From positions 73,404-137,403 of the forward strand of contig KB291743.1 of NCBI GenBank assembly GCA_000318405.1: a DNA stretch of 64,000 bases. Direction: 5' to 3'. A model generated the notes under the pieces. That model was given only the letters and a program-made list of their open reading frames with translations. It did no database searches and was not told the origin of the DNA. Below, in pieces: positions 61,751 through 64,000 of the stretch. This stretch comes from Brevundimonas diminuta 470-4. GTDB lineage: Bacteria > Pseudomonadota > Alphaproteobacteria > Caulobacterales > Caulobacteraceae. Each line of letters opens with the position of its first letter. The first letter of the stretch is position 1. The position numbers and the translations under genes are program-made.

Positions 61751-63066
61751 TCCGCAGAAACATCCTTCTGTGCGGCGTCTTCGGCGCGGCCGTAGCTCTG
61801 GCCGCCTGCGGCGGAAGCGAAAAAGGCGTCAATGAAGTCGGGCCGAAGCCTGACTTGCCGGAGATTCGGGAAACCCTGCTGCCGCCGATGCGTATCGCCA
61901 AGCCTGTCGGATGGGGCGATGAAACGCCGCGCGCCCCCGAAGGCTTCGTGGTGACGGCCCTGGCCACGGACCTGCGTATTCCGCGCCAGATGCTCGTCCT
62001 GCCTAACGGAGACATCCTTGTGGCTGAGGGGCGAGGCGGCGGCGCGCCGGCCTTGAGGCCCAAGGACGTCATCGCCGGAGTGATCAAGAAGCAGGGCAAC
62101 ACCAAGGTGGACGGCGGCGACCGCATCACCTTGCTGCGCGAAGCCGATAACGACGGCCGCGCCGAAGTCCGCACGGTCTTCATCGACGGTCTTAACGCCC
62201 CTTATGGCCTGGCCTATGTCGACGGCCGCATTTACGTGGCCGAGCAGGACGCTCTGGTCAGCTTCCCCTATGTCGAAGGGCAGACCCGGATCACTGCGCC
62301 GCCTGAAGAGGTGACGCGCCTGCCGTCCGCGCTCAACCATCACTGGACCAAGGCTTTGACCGCCAGCGCGGACGGTTCGACCCTCTATGTCGGCATCGGC
62401 TCCAACAGCAACGCCGGCGAGCGGGGCATGGCCGTGGAAGAGGAGCGGGCGGTCGTCTGGGCTGTCGACCGCGCCACCGGCGCGCGCCGAACCATCGCCC
62501 GCGGCATTCGCAATCCCACCGCTCTGGCGATTGAGCCGTCGAGCGCCGCCCTTTGGGCCGTGGTGAACGAAAGGGATGAAATCGGGCCGCAGCTCGTTCC
62601 GGACTATCTGACCTCGGTTCGCGACGGCGCGTTCTACGGCTGGCCGTACAGCTACTGGGGACAAAATCTCGACCCGCGCGTGCGGCCCCAGAAGCCCGAA
62701 CTGGTGGCGACGGCGGTGAAGCCGGATTACGCCCTGGGAGCCCATGTGGCCGCCTTGGGATTGTCCTTCACTCGCGAGGGCGGCTTCGGCGGCGTCTTCA
62801 CCGAAGGGGCCTTCATCGGAGAGCACGGGAGCTGGAACCGCCAGGATCTGGCAGGGTACAAGGTGTCATGGGTTCCGTTCTCGGGTGGCCGACCAGCCGG
62901 CGAGCCCGTTGATTTTCTGACCGGCTTTCTGACGGAAAATGGCGAGGCCCGCGGCCGCCCCGTGGGCGTTTGGTTTGATCCCCAGCGCCGGATTCTGCTG
63001 GTGGCCGACGATCTGTCCAACACGGTGTGGCGCGTCGCTCCGACCGGAACCTCTCCAGGGCCATAG
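61747..63066 (+). CDS. Sorbosone-dehydrogenase-like (PQQ sugar dehydrogenase family) lipoprotein
   Basis: The 439-residue exported beta-propeller is of the soluble PQQ-dependent aldose/L-sorbosone dehydrogenase family. It has a lipoprotein signal (Cys21 in ALAAC), then blades such as LRIPRQMLVLPNGDILVAEGRG, NAPYGLAYVDGRIYVAEQDALV and NHHWTKALTASADGSTLYVGIGSNSN; AFIGEHGSWNRQDLAGYKVSW and ILLVADDLSNTVWRV are conserved in the family. It probably oxidises a sugar or aldehyde in the periplasm, with electrons passed to cytochromes such as those upstream (inference). Coupled to the DUF2231-like gene; convergent with the last gene after 7 bases. Confidence 0.83.
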   Translation: MIRRNILLCGVFGAAVALAACGGSEKGVNEVGPKPDLPEIRETLLPPMRIAKPVGWGDETPRAPEGFVVTALATDLRIPRQMLVLPNGDILVAEGRGGGAPALRPKDVIAGVIKKQGNTKVDGGDRITLLREADNDGRAEVRTVFIDGLNAPYGLAYVDGRIYVAEQDALVSFPYVEGQTRITAPPEEVTRLPSALNHHWTKALTASADGSTLYVGIGSNSNAGERGMAVEEERAVVWAVDRATGARRTIARGIRNPTALAIEPSSAALWAVVNERDEIGPQLVPDYLTSVRDGAFYGWPYSYWGQNLDPRVRPQKPELVATAVKPDYALGAHVAALGLSFTREGGFGGVFTEGAFIGEHGSWNRQDLAGYKVSWVPFSGGRPAGEPVDFLTGFLTENGEARGRPVGVWFDPQRRILLVADDLSNTVWRVAPTGTSPGP

Positions 63067-63073
63067 ATCCCGG

Positions 63074-64000
63074 TCAGAGGTAACGATCCGCCCCCGCAAT
63101 TCGGCCTGACATCGGGTCCGGCGAACCTAAATTCGTAAGGATGTCGGCGGCTTCGGGATAGCGCTGGGCCAAGCGTGACTTCCAGTCGCCCGACTGGGTT
63201 CGGGGCAGTCGGGCTTCACGGGGACGCGCCAGGACGAGCGCGGCCGCCTCTCTGTGGGCGGGCCAGTCCATCAGCAGCCGCATGGCCGCCTCGAAGTCCG
63301 GATGGGTCGCGGCGTGGGCGAACGCCAGGTCCAGGGCCTCGACATCATCGAAGTCGGGCAGTCGTGAGAGGTAGTCCCGAAGAACGGGCGCCGACAGGTC
63401 GCGCTTGAACAGGCTCCAGCGCAGATGCTGGGCCTCCTGGCGGTGTCCTTCGGCGTCGAGCACGTCGATGGATGCGGCTTCCCAAGCCGGGGTCAGGCGC
63501 GGGGCGCCGTCCGTCGGGTTGTGGCCGAAGGTCCAGCGACGGTTGAGCGGTGAAGGGTTCAGGGCGCCTTCGAGGGCGGCGCGGGCTTCGGCGACGCGTC
63601 CCGCGGCAAGGAGACGGCGGGCGATGTCGGCGGCGATGTCAGGCGACCCGGCCTGCTCGGGCGTGACGAGCGAGAGCCAGAGGTCGAGGTCCTCCGCCTT
63701 GTCCGCCAGGCGGCGCAGCAGGTTGCGGCCCGACGGGGTCTTTCCGGCCGAGGCGTCCAGGCTGTCCAGCAGCCGACGCGCCGTCAGCGGACCGAGGGCG
63801 TCGCCGCCGGCGGAGATCCAGCGCGCGTAATCCTGCGGACGTCGGCGCAGAGCGTCGATCAGGTCGCGCAACGCCTGATCGTCGACGGTCTCGGCGAGAG
63901 CGAAGAGATCCGGGGCGGCGGCCTCGAAGGCGGCGGGCAGTTCCCCCTTGGCGTCCTTCACGCGGGCGGCCAGGCCAGGATAGAGGTCGAACCAGCGGAT
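63074..64000 (-). CDS. Helical hypothetical protein (DUF6880-like), N-terminus beyond the window
   Basis: The reading frame is open from its stop at 63074 to the right edge, so the protein begins outside; at least 308 residues are visible. A GTG at 63961 is in frame but lies within continuous coding sequence (preceding residues IRWFDLYPGLAAR). The chain is all-helical and repeat-like (RRLLAAGRVAEARAALEGAL, AAMRLLMDWPAHREAAALVLAR), reminiscent of TPR-type or DUF6880 proteins; the DUF name is from memory. Function unknown. Confidence 0.72.
   Translation of the reverse strand: MRWFDLYPGLAARVKDAKGELPAAFEAAAPDLFALAETVDDQALRDLIDALRRRPQDYARWISAGGDALGPLTARRLLDSLDASAGKTPSGRNLLRRLADKAEDLDLWLSLVTPEQAGSPDIAADIARRLLAAGRVAEARAALEGALNPSPLNRRWTFGHNPTDGAPRLTPAWEAASIDVLDAEGHRQEAQHLRWSLFKRDLSAPVLRDYLSRLPDFDDVEALDLAFAHAATHPDFEAAMRLLMDWPAHREAAALVLARPREARLPRTQSGDWKSRLAQRYPEAADILTNLGSPDPMSGRIAGADRYL

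Overview
The window is high-GC DNA from an alphaproteobacterium, most likely a Caulobacteraceae member close to Brevundimonas. The basis is the combination of a class I lysyl-tRNA synthetase, an NDUFS4-type complex I subunit, TamA/TamB, RcnB-like and glycine-zipper envelope proteins, TonB-dependent receptors and a fused cytochrome oxidase subunit I/III. This assignment rests on gene content and protein style, not on a database search. Almost all of the window is ordinary chromosome; there is no rRNA, prophage, insertion sequence or CRISPR array.

Layout. 1-5512: a histidine-utilisation locus, hutU-hutH leftward and hutC-hutG-hutI rightward, with a perfect 12-bp palindrome in the divergent gap. 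5678-9055: a solitary MmeI-like (type IIL) restriction-modification fusion, the most island-like gene here. 9186-12673: valS and a frameshifted tlyA. 12747-22307: a glycine-zipper protein, an RNA uracil methyltransferase, a PA0069-type radical SAM protein, tamB-tamA and a small lipoprotein. 22548: tRNA-Lys. 22713-28679: a four-gene leftward operon (CHASE3 hybrid kinase, CheR, CheB, receiver-kinase). 28862-32159: a lipoprotein, then tgt, an unusual nucleotidyltransferase-fold gene and queA. 32257-38993: MaoC, LysRS, a 361-bp repeat-rich gap, an SH3 protein, an S24 repressor, small conserved genes, two thioesterases and a ligase-type exonuclease. 39001-42135: a degenerate hybrid kinase and queC-queE. 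42140-46332: a lipoprotein, two RcnB-like genes (one frameshifted), Sel1 and NDUFS4 proteins, tRNA-Arg and a cystathionine lyase whose end lies inside the tRNA gene. 46509-54654: two TonB-receptor iron loci with Fur-like boxes and a LysR regulator. 54747-61016: a caa3-type oxidase cluster. 61113-64000: small genes, a sorbosone-dehydrogenase-like lipoprotein and a partial gene.

How the genes work together. Queuosine biosynthesis is split over two loci 8 kb apart (queA-x-tgt and queC-queE). Energy metabolism is represented by ctaG, cytochrome b561, two c-type cytochromes, coxB and ctaDE. The most notable unexplained signal is a direct repeat, TGAAC-N6-TGAAC, found 59-81 bp upstream of four genes for small exported or envelope proteins (one copy has a mismatch). 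It looks like the operator of an OmpR/PhoB-type response regulator. Other points of interest are a kinase that has lost its phosphoacceptor histidine, a terminator-like hairpin that contains the ribosome-binding site of the next gene, and two apparent frameshifts.
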